Shown one piece after another: positions 21,404 to 32,939 of a DNA stretch of 64,000 bases. Made by a program: the position numbers and the translations under genes. Below the pieces are notes generated by a model. The model was not told the DNA's origin. It did not search any database and saw only the letters and a program-made list of their open reading frames with translations. Every line of letters begins with the position of its first letter. Position 1 is the first letter of the stretch. The stretch comes from Caldichromatium japonicum (GTDB lineage Bacteria > Pseudomonadota > Gammaproteobacteria > Chromatiales > Chromatiaceae), in the NCBI RefSeq assembly GCF_011290485.1, contig NZ_CP048029.1, positions 682,001 through 746,000 of the forward strand, given 5' to 3'.

Positions 21404-21437
21404 AGCTAGCCGACCTCAGTCGGCTAGCTTCATTTTT
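21404..21437 (+). terminator. rpoC terminator hairpin, inside the rpsL 5' leader
   Basis: AGCTAGCCGAC (21404-21414) and GTCGGCTAGCT (21419-21429) make a perfect 11-bp stem with loop CTCA, followed by TCATTTTT. It is the strongest terminator-type structure in the window and should end the rpoBC transcript. Because it begins about four bases after the predicted rpsL start site, it would also cap the 5' end of the str mRNA. Confidence 0.85.
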
Positions 21438-21569
21438 ACCTGGTTTTCTTGGTCTGGGCGCATCCGGTTTCCTTCAAGAGCAGAGGCCCGTCGTGCGGGT
21501 ATATGTGCCGGCCTCGCTTAGCTCATGGCAAAAGCGCAATAGCATAGAGGCGCCCTGGAGATTGATTGA

Positions 21570-21944
21570 ATGGCAACGATTAACCAACTCGTCCGCAAGC
21601 CGCGTCGCCGGAAGGTTGAGAAGACCAATGTTCCGGCCCTCGAGGGCTGCCCGCAGCGTCGCGGTGTGTGTACGCGTGTCTATACCACGACGCCCAAGAA
21701 GCCAAACTCGGCGTTGCGCAAGGTTGCGCGCGTGCGCCTGACCAATGGCTATGAGGTCACCAGCTATATCGGTGGTGAGGGTCACAACCTTCAGGAGCAC
21801 TCAGTGGTGTTGATCCGCGGGGGGCGCGTCAAGGACCTCCCTGGTGTTCGCTATCATACGGTGCGCGGCACCCTGGATGCCTCAGGGGTCGAGAAGCGTC
21901 GTCAGGGGCGTTCAAAATATGGCGCCAAGCGTCCCAAGAAATAG
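21570..21944 (+). CDS. rpsL: 30S ribosomal protein S12
   Basis: S12 controls decoding accuracy at the A site. It has 124 residues. Streptomycin-relevant lysines are the sensitive type, in TPKKPNSA and [10 protein letters not shown], and the Asp that is methylthiolated in E. coli follows the second lysine. GGAG precedes the ATG, and this is the first gene of the str operon. Confidence 0.98.
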   Translation: MATINQLVRKPRRRKVEKTNVPALEGCPQRRGVCTRVYTTTPKKPNSALRKVARVRLTNGYEVTSYIGGEGHNLQEHSVVLIRGGRVKDLPGVRYHTVRGTLDASGVEKRRQGRSKYGAKRPKK

Positions 21945-21991
21945 GGTGCTTGCGATTTAGACTGCAACGAATCAGGTTGGAGCCTTTATAA

Positions 21992-22465
<474 letters not shown>

Positions 22466-22517
22466 TCAATCAGCGTTTGTCTTTACCAGTTCTTTAGGAT
22501 CAAGGGCGGACTCAGTC

Positions 22518-24617
22518 GTGGCACGTAGCACTCCCATCGAGCGATATCGCAATCTTGGCATCATGGCGCATATCGATGCCGGGAAGACCACCACCACGGA
22601 ACGCATCCTGTATTACACGGGTGTCTCACACAAGATCGGTGAGGTACACGACGGGGCCGCCACCATGGATTGGATGGAGCAGGAACAGGAGCGCGGGATC
22701 ACCATTACCTCGGCTGCCACCACCTGCTTCTGGAAAGGGATGGATATGTCCCGTCCCGAGCATCGCATCAATATCATTGATACCCCCGGTCACGTTGACT
22801 TCACCATCGAGGTTGAGCGTTCATTGCGTGTTCTCGATGGCGCCTGCGCCGTATTCTGCGCCGTCGGTGGGGTGGAGCCTCAGTCTGAAACCGTCTGGCG
22901 TCAGGCCAATAAATACGGTGTACCGCGTATCGCCTTTGTCAACAAGATGGACCGGGTGGGCGCCAATTTTCTGCGTGTCGTCAAGCAGGTGCGTGAGCGT
23001 CTGGGCGCCAATCCCGTGCCCATCCAGTTACCGATCGGCGCCGAGGATGGCTTCAAAGGGGTCGTCGACCTCGTCAAGATGAAGGCGATCTATTGGGATG
23101 AGGCATCCAAGGGCATGCGGTTCGAATATGCCGAGGTGCCGGCTGAGATGCTCGCTGACTGTGAGGAATGGCGCGAAAAACTCATCGAGGCAGCGGCCGA
23201 GGCCAATGAGGAATTCATGGAAAAATACCTCGATGGCCAGTCCTTGGCTGAAGAGGAGATCAAGGCGGGCTTGCGTGCGCGTACCCTCAGAAATGAGATC
23301 GTACCCATGCTGTGTGGCTCGGCCTTCAAGAACAAGGGTGTTCAGGCCATGCTCGACGCGGTGCTCGACTATCTACCCTCGCCGGTGGACATCCCGCCGG
23401 TCAAAGGGATCGCCGATGATAAAGACGGGACTGAGATTACCCGTCGCGCCTCCGATGATGAGCCGTTTTCAGCGCTGGCCTTCAAGATCGCCACCGATCC
23501 CTTTGTTGGGACCCTCACCTACTTCCGCGTCTATTCAGGCGTCTTGAGTTCGGGCGATACCGTCTATAACCCGGTCAAGAGCAAGAAGGAACGCATCGGC
23601 CGCCTGTTGCAGATGCATGCCAATCAGCGCGACGAGATCAAAGAGGTGCGCGCCGGCGATATCGCTGCTGCCGTTGGTCTCAAGGATGTCACCACCGGCG
23701 ATACGCTCTGCGACCTCAACCATATCATCACCCTCGAGCGGATGGATTTCCCCGAACCAGTGATCTCGGTTGCGGTGGAACCCAAGACCAAGGGCGACCA
23801 GGAAAAGATGGGGATCGCGCTGCAAAAGCTGGCGCAGGAGGATCCTTCCTTCCGGGTGCATACCGACGAGGAGTCGGGGCAGACCATCATCTCAGGCATG
23901 GGTGAGTTGCATCTGGAGATCATCGTCGATCGCATGCGGCGCGAGTTCAAGGTCGAGGCCAATGTCGGCGCGCCCCAGGTCAATTATCGCGAAACCATCC
24001 GTACGACCGTTGAGCAAGACACCAAGTTCGTGCGTCAGTCCGGTGGTCGCGGCCAATATGGCCACGTCGTGATCCGGCTCGAGCCGCTGGAGTCCGGCAA
24101 AGGCTATGAGTTTGTCAATGCCATCGTCGGCGGGGTCGTGCCCAAGGAATATATCCCAGCAGTCGATAAAGGGATTCAAGAGGCGATGAAGAATGGTGTT
24201 CTCGCTGGTTTCCCCATGGTCGATCTGCGGGTTACGCTCATCGATGGCTCATACCATGAGGTTGATTCGAGCGAAATGGCCTTCAAGATCGCCGGTTCTA
24301 TGGCGCTTAAAGAGGCGGCTGCCAAGGCCAAGCCGGTGCTTCTTGAGCCGATCATGAAGGTCGAGGTCGTCACCCCAGAGGAAAACATGGGGGATGTCAT
24401 GGGTGACATCAATAGTCGCCGCGGCATGATTCAAGGCATGGATGATTCGCCCTCGGGCAAGATCATCCGCGCTGAGGTGCCGTTGTCGGAGATGTTCGGC
24501 TATGCCACTGCTTTACGCTCGGCGACCCAGGGCCGTGCGACCTATAGCATGGAGTTCTGCCGCTATAACGAGGTACCGGCGAACATCGCCGAGACGGTCA
24601 GCAAAAAGAAATCATAA
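22518..24617 (+). CDS. fusA: elongation factor G
   Basis: EF-G drives translocation with GTP. The 699 residues include G1 [15 protein letters not shown], switch [17 protein letters not shown]3 DTPGHVDFT and G4 NKMDR, then domains II-V with [17 protein letters not shown] 22518 gives the expected N-terminus; the longer in-frame extension would overlap rpsG. Confidence 0.97.
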   Translation: MARSTPIERYRNLGIMAHIDAGKTTTTERILYYTGVSHKIGEVHDGAATMDWMEQEQERGITITSAATTCFWKGMDMSRPEHRINIIDTPGHVDFTIEVERSLRVLDGACAVFCAVGGVEPQSETVWRQANKYGVPRIAFVNKMDRVGANFLRVVKQVRERLGANPVPIQLPIGAEDGFKGVVDLVKMKAIYWDEASKGMRFEYAEVPAEMLADCEEWREKLIEAAAEANEEFMEKYLDGQSLAEEEIKAGLRARTLRNEIVPMLCGSAFKNKGVQAMLDAVLDYLPSPVDIPPVKGIADDKDGTEITRRASDDEPFSALAFKIATDPFVGTLTYFRVYSGVLSSGDTVYNPVKSKKERIGRLLQMHANQRDEIKEVRAGDIAAAVGLKDVTTGDTLCDLNHIITLERMDFPEPVISVAVEPKTKGDQEKMGIALQKLAQEDPSFRVHTDEESGQTIISGMGELHLEIIVDRMRREFKVEANVGAPQVNYRETIRTTVEQDTKFVRQSGGRGQYGHVVIRLEPLESGKGYEFVNAIVGGVVPKEYIPAVDKGIQEAMKNGVLAGFPMVDLRVTLIDGSYHEVDSSEMAFKIAGSMALKEAAAKAKPVLLEPIMKVEVVTPEENMGDVMGDINSRRGMIQGMDDSPSGKIIRAEVPLSEMFGYATALRSATQGRATYSMEFCRYNEVPANIAETVSKKKS

Positions 24618-24634
24618 CTTAAGGGTAAAGCGGG

Positions 24635-25825
24635 ATGTCCAAAGAGAAGTTTCAACGGGTGAAGCCCCATGTCAATGTGGGGACGATTGGTCATGTAGAT
24701 CATGGCAAGACCACGCTGACGGCGGCGATTACCACGCATCAGGCGAAGAAGTTTGGTGGGGAGGCGAGGTCGTACGATCAGATTGACAGTGCGCCGGAGG
24801 AGCGTGCGCGTGGGATCACGATTGCGACGGCGCATGTCGAATATGAGACGGCGAAGCGACACTATGCGCATGTAGACTGTCCTGGTCATGCGGACTATGT
24901 GAAGAACATGATCACGGGTGCGGCGCAGATGGATGGTGCGATTTTGGTGGTGAGTGCGGCGGATGGACCGATGCCGCAGACGCGTGAGCATATTTTGTTG
25001 GCGCGTCAGGTGGGGGTGCCGTACATCGTGGTGTATTTGAACAAGGCGGACATGGTGGATGATGCGGAGCTTCTGGAGCTGGTAGAGATGGAGGTCCGCG
25101 AATTGTTGTCGAGTTATGACTTTCCGGGGGATGAGACGCCGATTATTGTGGGGTCGGCGAAGTTGGCGCTGGAAGGGGTGGACAGTGAGTTAGGGACGCA
25201 ATCGATAGATCGGTTGATGGAGGCGCTGGACAGTTATATTCCGGAGCCGGAGCGGGCGATTGATGGGCCGTTTTTGATGCCGATTGAGGATGTTTTTTCC
25301 ATTTCGGGACGTGGGACGGTGGTCACGGGGCGCGTTGAGCGTGGGGTGATCAAGGTGGGAGATGAGGTGGCGATTGTGGGGCTGCGGCCCACGGCGAAGA
25401 CCACCTGTACAGGTGTGGAGATGTTTAGGAAGCTGTTGGACCAGGGGCAGGCGGGGGACAATATTGGGGTCTTGCTGCGTGGGACCAAGCGGGAGGAGGT
25501 GGAGCGTGGTCAGGTGTTGGCCAAGCCGGGGACGATCACGCCGCACACCCATTTTGAGGCGGAGGTATATGTGCTGAGCAAGGAGGAAGGTGGGCGGCAC
25601 ACGCCATTTTTCAATGGGTATCGGCCGCAGTTTTATTTTCGGACCACGGATGTGACTGGGGCGGTGGAGCTTCCGGCTGGGGTAGAGATGGTGATGCCAG
25701 GGGACAATGTGCGGCTGACGGTCAAGCTGATTGCGCCGATTGCGATGGAAGAAGGGTTGCGCTTTGCTGTGCGCGAAGGCGGACGCACCGTCGGCGCAGG
25801 GGTCGTTTCTAAGATCATCGAGTGA
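24635..25825 (+). CDS. tuf: elongation factor Tu, copy 2
   Basis: This is the str-operon copy, 17 bases after fusA. Its product is the same 396 residues as copy 1 at 7429-8619, and the DNA appears identical from the ATG through the stop, with divergence immediately outside. It shares the unusual G/T-ending codon choice. rpsJ begins four bases after the stop, so no separate S10-operon leader exists here and the S10 genes probably read through from str. Confidence 0.98.
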   Translation: MSKEKFQRVKPHVNVGTIGHVDHGKTTLTAAITTHQAKKFGGEARSYDQIDSAPEERARGITIATAHVEYETAKRHYAHVDCPGHADYVKNMITGAAQMDGAILVVSAADGPMPQTREHILLARQVGVPYIVVYLNKADMVDDAELLELVEMEVRELLSSYDFPGDETPIIVGSAKLALEGVDSELGTQSIDRLMEALDSYIPEPERAIDGPFLMPIEDVFSISGRGTVVTGRVERGVIKVGDEVAIVGLRPTAKTTCTGVEMFRKLLDQGQAGDNIGVLLRGTKREEVERGQVLAKPGTITPHTHFEAEVYVLSKEEGGRHTPFFNGYRPQFYFRTTDVTGAVELPAGVEMVMPGDNVRLTVKLIAPIAMEEGLRFAVREGGRTVGAGVVSKIIE

Positions 25826-25829
25826 TGGC

Positions 25830-26141
25830 ATGACGAGTCAGAGAATTCGGATCCGGTTGAAGGCGTTCGATCATCGTCTGATCGATCAGTCCGCCCGCGA
25901 GATCGTTGATACAGCCAAGAGAACCGGCGCCCAAGTGCGGGGGCCGGTGCCGCTACCCTCCAAGAAGGAGCGCTTTACCGTGCTGATCTCGCCGCACGTC
26001 AATAAGGATGCGCGCGATCAATACGAGCTGCGCACCCATAAGCGTTTGATGGACATCGTCGATCCGACCGATAAGACCGTCGACGCCTTGATGAAACTCG
26101 ATCTGGCCGCCGGCGTGGACGTCCAGATCAAGCTGAGCTGA
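25830..26141 (+). CDS. rpsJ: 30S ribosomal protein S10 (NusE)
   Basis: S10 is both a 30S head protein and the antitermination factor NusE, partner of NusB and NusG. ATG 25830 gives 103 residues, exactly the E. coli length, starting [18 protein letters not shown]. It is the first gene of the S10 block. Confidence 0.97.
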   Translation: MTSQRIRIRLKAFDHRLIDQSAREIVDTAKRTGAQVRGPVPLPSKKERFTVLISPHVNKDARDQYELRTHKRLMDIVDPTDKTVDALMKLDLAAGVDVQIKLS

Positions 26142-26152
26142 GGATGTCAACC

Positions 26153-26803
26153 ATGTCGATCGGAGTGATTGGACGCAAGGCGGGGATGACCCGGGTTTTC
26201 AGCGAGACCGGCGAGAGTATTCCGGTGACCGTGATCGAGGTGCCGCCCAATCGAGTCAGTCAGGTGAAATCAGTCGAGACCGACGGCTATTGCGCCATCC
26301 AGCTCGCCTTTGGGCGGCGTCGCCCCTCGCGGGTTACCAAGCCGATGGCCGGTCATTATGCCAAGGCAGGGATCGAGCCGGCGGAGGTCCTACGCGAGTT
26401 TCGGCTCGATGAGGGTGATAGCGGCGATTTCCAGCTCGGTCAAGAAATCACCGTCGCCATCTTTGCGCCAGGCCAAAAGGTCGATGTGCGCGGTATCACC
26501 AAGGGCCGTGGCTTTGCCGGTGTGATCCGCCGCCATCATTTTTCCAGCCAGGATGCAACACATGGTAACTCGCTCTCCCATCGTGCCCCGGGCTCGATCG
26601 GTCAGAACCAGACCCCTGGGCGAGTCTGGAAGGGCAAGCGGATGGCGGGGCATCTGGGCGCAGTCAATCGCTGTCAGCAAAACCTCGAGGTCATACGGGT
26701 CGATACCGACCGAAATCTACTGTTGGTTCGGGGCAGTGTTCCGGGGCCAAACGGCGGTCGGTTGATCGTGCTGCCCTCGGTGAAGCAGAAGAACAAGGGC
26801 TAA
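26153..26803 (+). CDS. rplC: 50S ribosomal protein L3
   Basis: L3 organises the peptidyl transferase region. The start ATG 26153 (216 residues) has GAGG nine bases upstream, overlapping the rpsJ stop; the upstream ATG 26144 is too close to that GAGG. The conserved [20 protein letters not shown] loop that reaches toward the active centre is intact, including the Gln that is methylated in E. coli. Confidence 0.95.
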   Translation: MSIGVIGRKAGMTRVFSETGESIPVTVIEVPPNRVSQVKSVETDGYCAIQLAFGRRRPSRVTKPMAGHYAKAGIEPAEVLREFRLDEGDSGDFQLGQEITVAIFAPGQKVDVRGITKGRGFAGVIRRHHFSSQDATHGNSLSHRAPGSIGQNQTPGRVWKGKRMAGHLGAVNRCQQNLEVIRVDTDRNLLLVRGSVPGPNGGRLIVLPSVKQKNKG

Positions 26804-26806
26804 CTC

Positions 26807-27418
26807 ATGGAGATCGCCATTCGCCACCACACTGGCGCGTCTAGTGTGCAGGTTGCCGACGCCGTCTTTGGTGTTGAATACAAACCCGGTTTGGTGCATC
26901 AGGTCGTGACTGCTTATCTAGCGGCTGCGCGTGCCGGCACCAAGGCCCAAAAAAACCGTTCGGCGGTTTCAGGCGGTGGGTCCAAACCCTGGCGCCAGAA
27001 GGGGACCGGTCGCGCCCGCGCCGGCACCACGCGCAGCCCGCTGTGGCGCTCGGGTGGCGTGACTTTTGCGGCCAAGCCGCGCGACTACAGTCAAAAGGTC
27101 AATCGGAAGATGTACCGCGGGGCGGTGCGTTCGATCCTGTCCGAACTGGTGCGCACCGATCGTCTGGTCGTTGTCCCTGAGCTCAGACTGGAGGCGGCCA
27201 AGACCAAACTGCTTTGCGCCCTGCTTAAGGAATATGGACTCACCGATGTCCTGATCCTCACCGATAGCTTCGATGAGACCCTGCAATTGGCAGCGCGCAA
27301 TCTGCCCAAGGTGGATGTATTGCCGGCCCAAACGGTTGATCCAGTCAGTTTGATCGCATTTGAGACCGTGCTCGCGACCGAGTCGGCCATCAAGCGCCTA
27401 GAGGAGCGGTTGGCATGA
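26807..27418 (+). CDS. rplD: 50S ribosomal protein L4
   Basis: L4 lines the exit tunnel and represses S10-operon expression in E. coli. The 203-residue protein has the tunnel-loop segment [20 protein letters not shown]. It overlaps rplW by four bases (ATGA). Confidence 0.97.
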   Translation: MEIAIRHHTGASSVQVADAVFGVEYKPGLVHQVVTAYLAAARAGTKAQKNRSAVSGGGSKPWRQKGTGRARAGTTRSPLWRSGGVTFAAKPRDYSQKVNRKMYRGAVRSILSELVRTDRLVVVPELRLEAAKTKLLCALLKEYGLTDVLILTDSFDETLQLAARNLPKVDVLPAQTVDPVSLIAFETVLATESAIKRLEERLA

Positions 27419-27711
27419 ATCAAGAGCGTTTGCTGAAGGTACTGGTGGCGCCAGTCATCACCGAGAAGGCAACCCGCCTTGCCGAGAGATGTAATCAGGT
27501 CACCTTCAAGGTTCTCCAGGATGCCACTAAGCAAGAGGTAGCGCGGGCGGTCGAGTTGCTGTTTGAGGTCGAGGTTGAGGGTGTCCAGATCCTCAATGTC
27601 AAGGGCAAGCGCAAACGTTTCGGACAACGTTGGGGGCAGCGCTCGGATTGGCGCAAGGCCTATGTGCGTTTAAAGCCCGGTCAAGATATCGACTTCGGCG
27701 GCGCCGCCTGA
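27415..27711 (+). CDS. rplW: 50S ribosomal protein L23
   Basis: L23 sits at the tunnel exit and docks trigger factor and SRP. It has 98 residues with VTEKATR-type [20 protein letters not shown] near the start and the loop [20 protein letters not shown]. Confidence 0.96.
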   Translation: MNQERLLKVLVAPVITEKATRLAERCNQVTFKVLQDATKQEVARAVELLFEVEVEGVQILNVKGKRKRFGQRWGQRSDWRKAYVRLKPGQDIDFGGAA

Positions 27712-27741
27712 GGCGGTGGATAAGCTAACGGATAGATCAAG

Positions 27742-28572
27742 ATGCCAATCGTAAAGACCAAACCGACGTCCCCAGGGCGGCGCTTTGTCGTCAAGGTGGT
27801 GACGCCCCAATTGCACAAAGGCGGACCCTATGAGCCGCTGGTCGAAAAGCAGACCAAGCGTGGTGGACGCAATAACCAAGGGCGGATCTCGACGCGGCAC
27901 CAAGGCGGTGGCCACAAGCAGCGTTATCGGGTCATCGATTTCCGGCGCAATCGCAAGGATGGTATCCCTGCGACCGTCGAGCGCCTGGAGTATGACCCCA
28001 ATCGCACTGCGCATATCGCCCTGCTGAAATATGCTGATGGCGAGCGCGCTTATATCATTGCGCCTAAAGGCCTGAAGGCTGGTGATCAGGTCATGGCGGG
28101 GGAGGGTGCACCGATTGCGCCGGGCAATTGCCTGCCGCTGCGTAATATCCCCCTGGGCAGTCAGGTGCATTGTGTCGAGCTGCGTCCTGGCAAGGGTGCC
28201 CAACTTGGCCGAGCAGCCGGTGCCTCGATCCAATTCATTGCGCGCGAATCCGATGCGGCGATCTTGCGCCTGCGTTCCGGCGAGGTCCGTAAAGTGCATG
28301 TTGACTGCCGCGCCGTCATCGGCGAGGTGGGCAATACAGAGCATAACCTGCGCAAGCTGGGTAAGGCAGGTGCAAGTCGCTGGCGCGGTATTCGCCCGAC
28401 AGTACGCGGTGTGGCCATGAATCCGGTCGATCATCCGCATGGCGGCGGCGAAGGCCGGACCTCGGGCGGGCGCCATCCGGTCACGCCCTGGGGCGTACCG
28501 ACCAAGGGGCATAAGACGCGCAACAATAAACGGACCGACCGCATGATCGTGCGCCGTCGCGGCCAGAAATAG
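27742..28572 (+). CDS. rplB: 50S ribosomal protein L2
   Basis: L2 bridges the subunits and supports peptidyl transfer. It has 276 residues with [20 protein letters not shown] near the N-terminus and the conserved histidine loop [18 protein letters not shown] near the C-terminus. Confidence 0.98.
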   Translation: MPIVKTKPTSPGRRFVVKVVTPQLHKGGPYEPLVEKQTKRGGRNNQGRISTRHQGGGHKQRYRVIDFRRNRKDGIPATVERLEYDPNRTAHIALLKYADGERAYIIAPKGLKAGDQVMAGEGAPIAPGNCLPLRNIPLGSQVHCVELRPGKGAQLGRAAGASIQFIARESDAAILRLRSGEVRKVHVDCRAVIGEVGNTEHNLRKLGKAGASRWRGIRPTVRGVAMNPVDHPHGGGEGRTSGGRHPVTPWGVPTKGHKTRNNKRTDRMIVRRRGQK

Positions 28573-28592
28573 CATCAGTCGAGGTTGATCCA

Positions 28593-28871
28593 GTGCCACG
28601 TTCGATTCGCAAGGGACCCTTCATCGACCATCACCTGATGAAAAAGGTGGAAGAGGCAGTCTCACAAAACAGCAAGCGCCCGATCAAGACCTGGTCGCGC
28701 CGTTCCATGGTGATCCCTGAGATGGTTGGGCTCACCATCGCCGTCCATAACGGGCGTCAACATGTGCCGGTTTTTATCAATGACAACATGATCGGCCACA
28801 AGCTCGGTGAGTTTGCGTTGACCCGTACCTATCGCGGGCACGCCGCCGACAAAAAGGCGAAGAAGCGCTAA
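28593..28871 (+). CDS. rpsS: 30S ribosomal protein S19
   Basis: S19 contacts S13 in the 30S head. It has 92 residues ([20 protein letters not shown] at the start). The GTG start at 28593 has GAGG eight bases before it. Confidence 0.97.
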   Translation: MPRSIRKGPFIDHHLMKKVEEAVSQNSKRPIKTWSRRSMVIPEMVGLTIAVHNGRQHVPVFINDNMIGHKLGEFALTRTYRGHAADKKAKKR

Positions 28872-28884
28872 GCCGGAGACCGCG

Positions 28885-29217
28885 ATGCAAGCCGTAGCAA
28901 CATACAAATACGCCCGAATCTCGGCACAAAAGGCACGCCTCGTCGCGGATCTGATCCGCGGCAAGCGGGTCGACGAGGCGCTCAATACGCTCAACTTCAG
29001 CCCTAAAAAGGGGGCGAGGATCATCAAGAAGGTCTTGGAATCGGCGATCGCGAATGCCGAGCACAATGCGGGTGCCGATGTCGATGCCCTGAAAGTCGCG
29101 GCCATTCAGGTCAATGAGGGCCCGAGCATGAAGCGGATCATGCCGCGCGCCAAGGGACGCGCCAATCGGATCGTGAAGCGGACCAGCCATATTACCTTGA
29201 CCGTGGCTGAATCTTAA
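28885..29217 (+). CDS. rplV: 50S ribosomal protein L22
   Basis: L22 lines the exit tunnel and forms part of the macrolide gate. It has 110 residues, with [20 protein letters not shown] at the N-terminus and the tunnel hairpin [20 protein letters not shown]. Confidence 0.97.
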   Translation: MQAVATYKYARISAQKARLVADLIRGKRVDEALNTLNFSPKKGARIIKKVLESAIANAEHNAGADVDALKVAAIQVNEGPSMKRIMPRAKGRANRIVKRTSHITLTVAES

Positions 29218-29236
29218 AGGAGCGCAGGGGATCACT

Positions 29237-29914
29237 ATGGGGCAGAAAGTTCATCCGGTCGGTATTCGCCTTGGCATCGTCAAGGATTGGACGTCGAAGT
29301 GGTATGCCAACTCAAAAGACTATGCCAATTTGCTGAATACCGATCTACAGGTCCGTGATTTTTTGCGCAAACGGCTCGCAAATGCATCGGTCAGCCGTAT
29401 CCAGATCGACCGTCCGGCCAAGAATGCCCACATCACCATCCATACGGCCCGCCCTGGGGTCGTGATTGGCAAAAAGGGCGAGGACATCGACAAGTTACGC
29501 GCTGAGGTAGCAAGGATGATGGGTATCCCGGTGCACATCAGCATCGAGGAGATCCGCAAACCAGAGCTCGACGCCCAGCTTGTGGCCGAAAGCATCGCGC
29601 AGCAACTAGAGCGGCGGGTGATGTTTCGCCGGGCGATGAAACGCGCGATCCAAACGGCGATGCGTCTAGGTGCCGAAGGGATCAAGGTCAGTGTCGCTGG
29701 TCGGCTCAATGGCGCTGAGATCGCCCGTAGCGAATGGGCGCGTGAAGGTCGGGTACCGTTGCATACCCTGCGCGCCGACATCGATTATGGTTTCGCCGAG
29801 GCCAAAACTACTTATGGCGTCCTGGGGGTCAAGGTCTGGATCTTCAAGGGAGAGGTCTTTGGCGATCGCGTCGTCGAGGAGCAGGCGCCGAGGGCGGCTG
29901 GAAAGAAGGGTTAA
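29237..29914 (+). CDS. rpsC: 30S ribosomal protein S3
   Basis: S3 forms the mRNA entry gate. The 225 residues contain a KH domain ([14 protein letters not shown]) and the C-terminal S3 domain ([19 protein letters not shown]). GGAG-type spacing precedes the ATG, and rplP follows after three bases. Confidence 0.98.
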   Translation: MGQKVHPVGIRLGIVKDWTSKWYANSKDYANLLNTDLQVRDFLRKRLANASVSRIQIDRPAKNAHITIHTARPGVVIGKKGEDIDKLRAEVARMMGIPVHISIEEIRKPELDAQLVAESIAQQLERRVMFRRAMKRAIQTAMRLGAEGIKVSVAGRLNGAEIARSEWAREGRVPLHTLRADIDYGFAEAKTTYGVLGVKVWIFKGEVFGDRVVEEQAPRAAGKKG

Positions 29915-29917
29915 ATT

Positions 29918-30331
29918 ATGCTGCAACCGAAACGCACCAAGTTTAGAAAACAACACAAAGGCCGTAATCGCGGTCTAGCGCTGACCGGTAACCGAGTCAG
30001 TTTTGGCGAGTTCGGTTTGAAGGCGCTTGAGCATGGCCGGTTGACGGCGCGCCAGATCGAGGCGGCACGTCGCGCCATTACCCGCAGTGTCAAGCGCGGC
30101 GGCAAGATCTGGATTCGAATCTTCCCGGACAAGCCGATCACCAAAAAACCGCTCGAGGTGCGTATGGGCAAGGGTAAGGGCAACGTAGAATACTGGGTTG
30201 CCTTGGTCCAACCAGGTCGCATGCTCTATGAGATCGAAGGCGTCAGCGAAGAGCTTGCCCGCGAGGCCTTCAAACTAGCTGCCGCCAAGCTGCCGGTGCG
30301 GACCATCTTTGAAAAACGGACGATCCTCTGA
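29918..30331 (+). CDS. rplP: 50S ribosomal protein L16
   Basis: L16 positions tRNA at the A site. It has 137 residues with [19 protein letters not shown] at the start and the arginine loop [17 protein letters not shown]. The stop overlaps the rpmC start by one base. Confidence 0.98.
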   Translation: MLQPKRTKFRKQHKGRNRGLALTGNRVSFGEFGLKALEHGRLTARQIEAARRAITRSVKRGGKIWIRIFPDKPITKKPLEVRMGKGKGNVEYWVALVQPGRMLYEIEGVSEELAREAFKLAAAKLPVRTIFEKRTIL

Positions 30332-30531
30332 TGAAGGCCAACGAGCTTCGCAACAATAGCCTTGGGGAATTGCAATCCCTACTCGTGGAGCTGCTGCGCG
30401 AACAATTCAATCTGCGCATGCAGAAGGGTACGGGTCAATTGGCCAAGCCTGCGCGTATGCGGGCCGTGCGCCGAGAGATTGCCCGAGTCAAGACCATCAT
30501 GGCCGAGAAACAGGCGGGCAGATCAGTATGA
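30331..30531 (+). CDS. rpmC: 50S ribosomal protein L29
   Basis: A 66-residue two-helix protein near the tunnel exit. The [20 protein letters not shown] signature is clear. It overlaps both neighbours, which suggests tight coupling with rplP and rpsQ. Confidence 0.97.
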   Translation: MKANELRNNSLGELQSLLVELLREQFNLRMQKGTGQLAKPARMRAVRREIARVKTIMAEKQAGRSV

Positions 30532-30794
30532 GCGAGGAGAATCAGGTCAAGACCAATCGCACCCTTGAGGGGCGCGTCGTCAGCACGGGCATGGACAAGA
30601 CGATCACGGTATTGGTGGAACGGCGGGTCAAGCATCCTCTCTATGGTAAGTTCATCCGTCGCTCAACCAAGATCCATGCCCATGACGAGACCAATAGTTG
30701 CAGTCTAGGTGATCGAGTACGCGTTGAGCAATGCCGCCCGATCTCTAAGACCAAGAGCTGGCGTCTGCTCGAGATCATCGAACGGGCGCGCTAA
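30528..30794 (+). CDS. rpsQ: 30S ribosomal protein S17
   Basis: An 88-residue OB-fold 16S rRNA binder, with [20 protein letters not shown] and the [20 protein letters not shown] core. It is the last gene of the S10 block. Its TAA shares a base with a 7-codon mini-ORF (30794-30817). Confidence 0.97.
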   Translation: MSEENQVKTNRTLEGRVVSTGMDKTITVLVERRVKHPLYGKFIRRSTKIHAHDETNSCSLGDRVRVEQCRPISKTKSWRLLEIIERAR

Positions 30795-30889
30795 TGAGCC
30801 TGCTGCCTCTTGGGTAAGTGCGCCCACGTATAGATCCAGCGGTCGGTTCACGGATCAGCAACGTGCTTTCAGGTTAGGTGTAACAAACA

Positions 30890-31258
30890 ATGATCCAGAT
30901 GCAGACCCATCTGAGCGTCGCCGATAACAGCGGCGCTAAGAGCGTGATGTGCATCAAGGTGCTCGGCGGTTCGCAGCGTCGTTACGCCGGCATCGGTGAT
31001 GTCATCAAGGTAACGGTTAAGGATGCCATCCCTCGCGGTAAGGTGAAGAAGGGTGATGTCTATAACGCCGTGGTGGTGCGCACCCGCAAAGGTGTGCGGC
31101 GTCCGGATGGTTCGTTGATCCGGTTCGACGACAATGCGGCTGTGCTCTTGAACAATCAGTTGCAGCCCATCGGCACCCGCATCTTCGGTCCAGTCACGCG
31201 CGAGCTACGCAGCGAACGGTTTATGAAGATCATCTCGCTGGCGCCGGAAGTGCTGTAA
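30890..31258 (+). CDS. rplN: 50S ribosomal protein L14
   Basis: L14 forms bridges to the small subunit and binds the silencing factor RsfS. It has 122 residues ([20 protein letters not shown]). First gene of the spc block; the 95-base gap before it shows no convincing promoter. AGGTG lies about 10 bases upstream of the ATG. Confidence 0.98.
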   Translation: MIQMQTHLSVADNSGAKSVMCIKVLGGSQRRYAGIGDVIKVTVKDAIPRGKVKKGDVYNAVVVRTRKGVRRPDGSLIRFDDNAAVLLNNQLQPIGTRIFGPVTRELRSERFMKIISLAPEVL

Positions 31259-31271
31259 AGGGGGCAGGGAC

Positions 31272-31589
31272 ATGAGAAAGATCAGAAAGGGCGATGATGT
31301 CATAGTGCTCGTTGGCAAGGATAAGGGCAAGCGCGGCACTGTGCTCAAGGTAATCGACGATGAGTACGCTGTAGTTGAGAACATCAACATTGCCCGTAAG
31401 CACCAAAAGGCTAATCCGCGTACCGGCGAGCCAGGAGGGATCATCGACAAGCCCATGCCGATCCATCTCTCTAATCTGGGTCTCTATAACCCGGTCAAAG
31501 GGCGGGCGGATCGTGTCGGCTTCAAGATCCTTGAGGATGGGCGCAAGGTGCGCATATTCAAATCGACCGGCGAGGTCGTGGACGTCTGA
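31272..31589 (+). CDS. rplX: 50S ribosomal protein L24
   Basis: An assembly initiator of the large subunit. It has 105 residues with an N-terminal KOW motif ([20 protein letters not shown]). Confidence 0.97.
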   Translation: MRKIRKGDDVIVLVGKDKGKRGTVLKVIDDEYAVVENINIARKHQKANPRTGEPGGIIDKPMPIHLSNLGLYNPVKGRADRVGFKILEDGRKVRIFKSTGEVVDV

Positions 31590-31602
31590 CGAGCGGAATA
31601 AG

Positions 31603-32142
31603 ATGGTCAGGTTACAGCAGCAATATCAAGAGCGCATCGTACCCCACCTCAGGGAACGCTTCGGTTATAAGAGTGTGATGCAGGTGCCACGGATCGAAAA
31701 GATCACGCTCAATATGGGGGTCGGTGAGGCCGTGGCCGATAAGAAAGTCCTGGATTACGCTATGGCTGACCTGCGTGTGATCTCGGGTCAACAGCCGGTT
31801 ATCACCCGCGCCCGTAAATCTATCGCTGGGTTTAAGATCCGTGAAGGCTGGCCGATTGGCTGCAAGGTAACCCTGCGGCGCGCGCGGATGTATGAGTTCC
31901 TTGATCGCCTGATCAATATTGCCGTCCCGCGCATCCGCGATTTCCGAGGACTCAGCCCCAAGTCGTTTGACGGGCGCGGCAACTATTCCATGGGTATACG
32001 CGAGCAGATCATCTTCCCCGAGATCGATTACGACAAGATCGATGCCTTGCGGGGTTTGGATATCACGATCACGACCACGGCGCGAACCGATGAGGAAGGA
32101 CGTGCCTTGCTCGAGGCCTTTAACTTCCCATTCCGCACCTGA
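31603..32142 (+). CDS. rplE: 50S ribosomal protein L5
   Basis: L5 binds 5S rRNA and P-site tRNA. ATG 31603 gives 179 residues, the E. coli length, beginning [20 protein letters not shown]. The longer in-frame extension overlaps rplX and is not supported. Confidence 0.97.
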   Translation: MVRLQQQYQERIVPHLRERFGYKSVMQVPRIEKITLNMGVGEAVADKKVLDYAMADLRVISGQQPVITRARKSIAGFKIREGWPIGCKVTLRRARMYEFLDRLINIAVPRIRDFRGLSPKSFDGRGNYSMGIREQIIFPEIDYDKIDALRGLDITITTTARTDEEGRALLEAFNFPFRT

Positions 32143-32151
32143 GGTATAGCC

Positions 32152-32457
32152 ATGGCAAAAAAGAGCATGATCGAGCGCGATCGCAAGCGCGCTCGCTTGG
32201 TGGCCCGTTATCAAGCAAAGCGCACGGCGCTCAAGTCGATCGTGAAGGACCCCCGTTCGACGCCCGAGCAGATCGATGAGGCGCTGCTGAAGCTGCAAAA
32301 GCTGCCGCGCGATTCGAGTCCGGCGCGCCAGCAGCGGCGTTGCCGGGTCAGCGGGCGCCCGCATGCTGTCTATCGCAAGTTTGGTCTGTGTCGCAATAAA
32401 CTGCGCGAGGCCGTGATGCGCGGGGACGTCCCAGGCGTCGTCAAGGCGAGCTGGTAA
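32152..32457 (+). CDS. rpsN: 30S ribosomal protein S14, long zinc-free type
   Basis: A 101-residue protein of the 30S head. It is the long C-minus form: [20 protein letters not shown] keeps only two cysteines, so no zinc ribbon is expected. GAGG precedes the ATG. Confidence 0.97.
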   Translation: MAKKSMIERDRKRARLVARYQAKRTALKSIVKDPRSTPEQIDEALLKLQKLPRDSSPARQQRRCRVSGRPHAVYRKFGLCRNKLREAVMRGDVPGVVKASW

Positions 32458-32529
32458 GCTTGCATTTCATTGGTGATTGGATTGGTGGGTATCGCGCCGC
32501 AACGGCGGGCTGACCCAGGAGAATGTCTC

Positions 32530-32925
32530 ATGAGTTTATCGGATCCGATTGCGGATATGCTCACCCGCATCCGCAATGCCCAGCAGCGCGGCAAGATCAC
32601 GATCAAAATGCCTTCATCTAAACAAAAGTTTGCGATCGCGAATCTGCTTAAGGAAGAAGGTTACATCGCTGACGCGATGGTCGAAACCAAAGACGGCAAA
32701 TCCGAGCTGGTGATCAGGCTCAAATACTATCGCGGCAAACCGGTGATCGAATATATCCAGCGTGTCTCACGTCCTGGCCTACGCATCTATCGCGGCAAGG
32801 ACGATCTGCCCAGGGTATGGGGTGGATTAGGGATTGCCATTGTCTCTACATCCAAGGGATTGATGACCGACCGCACGGCCCGGCAAGCTGGGCATGGCGG
32901 CGAAATCATCGCTTACGTCGCATAA
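32530..32925 (+). CDS. rpsH: 30S ribosomal protein S8
   Basis: S8 binds the central domain of 16S rRNA and is the spc-operon repressor in E. coli. ATG 32530 with GGAG upstream gives 131 residues ([20 protein letters not shown]). The rpsN-rpsH gap of 72 bases holds nothing I recognise. Confidence 0.97.
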   Translation: MSLSDPIADMLTRIRNAQQRGKITIKMPSSKQKFAIANLLKEEGYIADAMVETKDGKSELVIRLKYYRGKPVIEYIQRVSRPGLRIYRGKDDLPRVWGGLGIAIVSTSKGLMTDRTARQAGHGGEIIAYVA

Positions 32926-32939
32926 AGGAGCAGCCCAAG

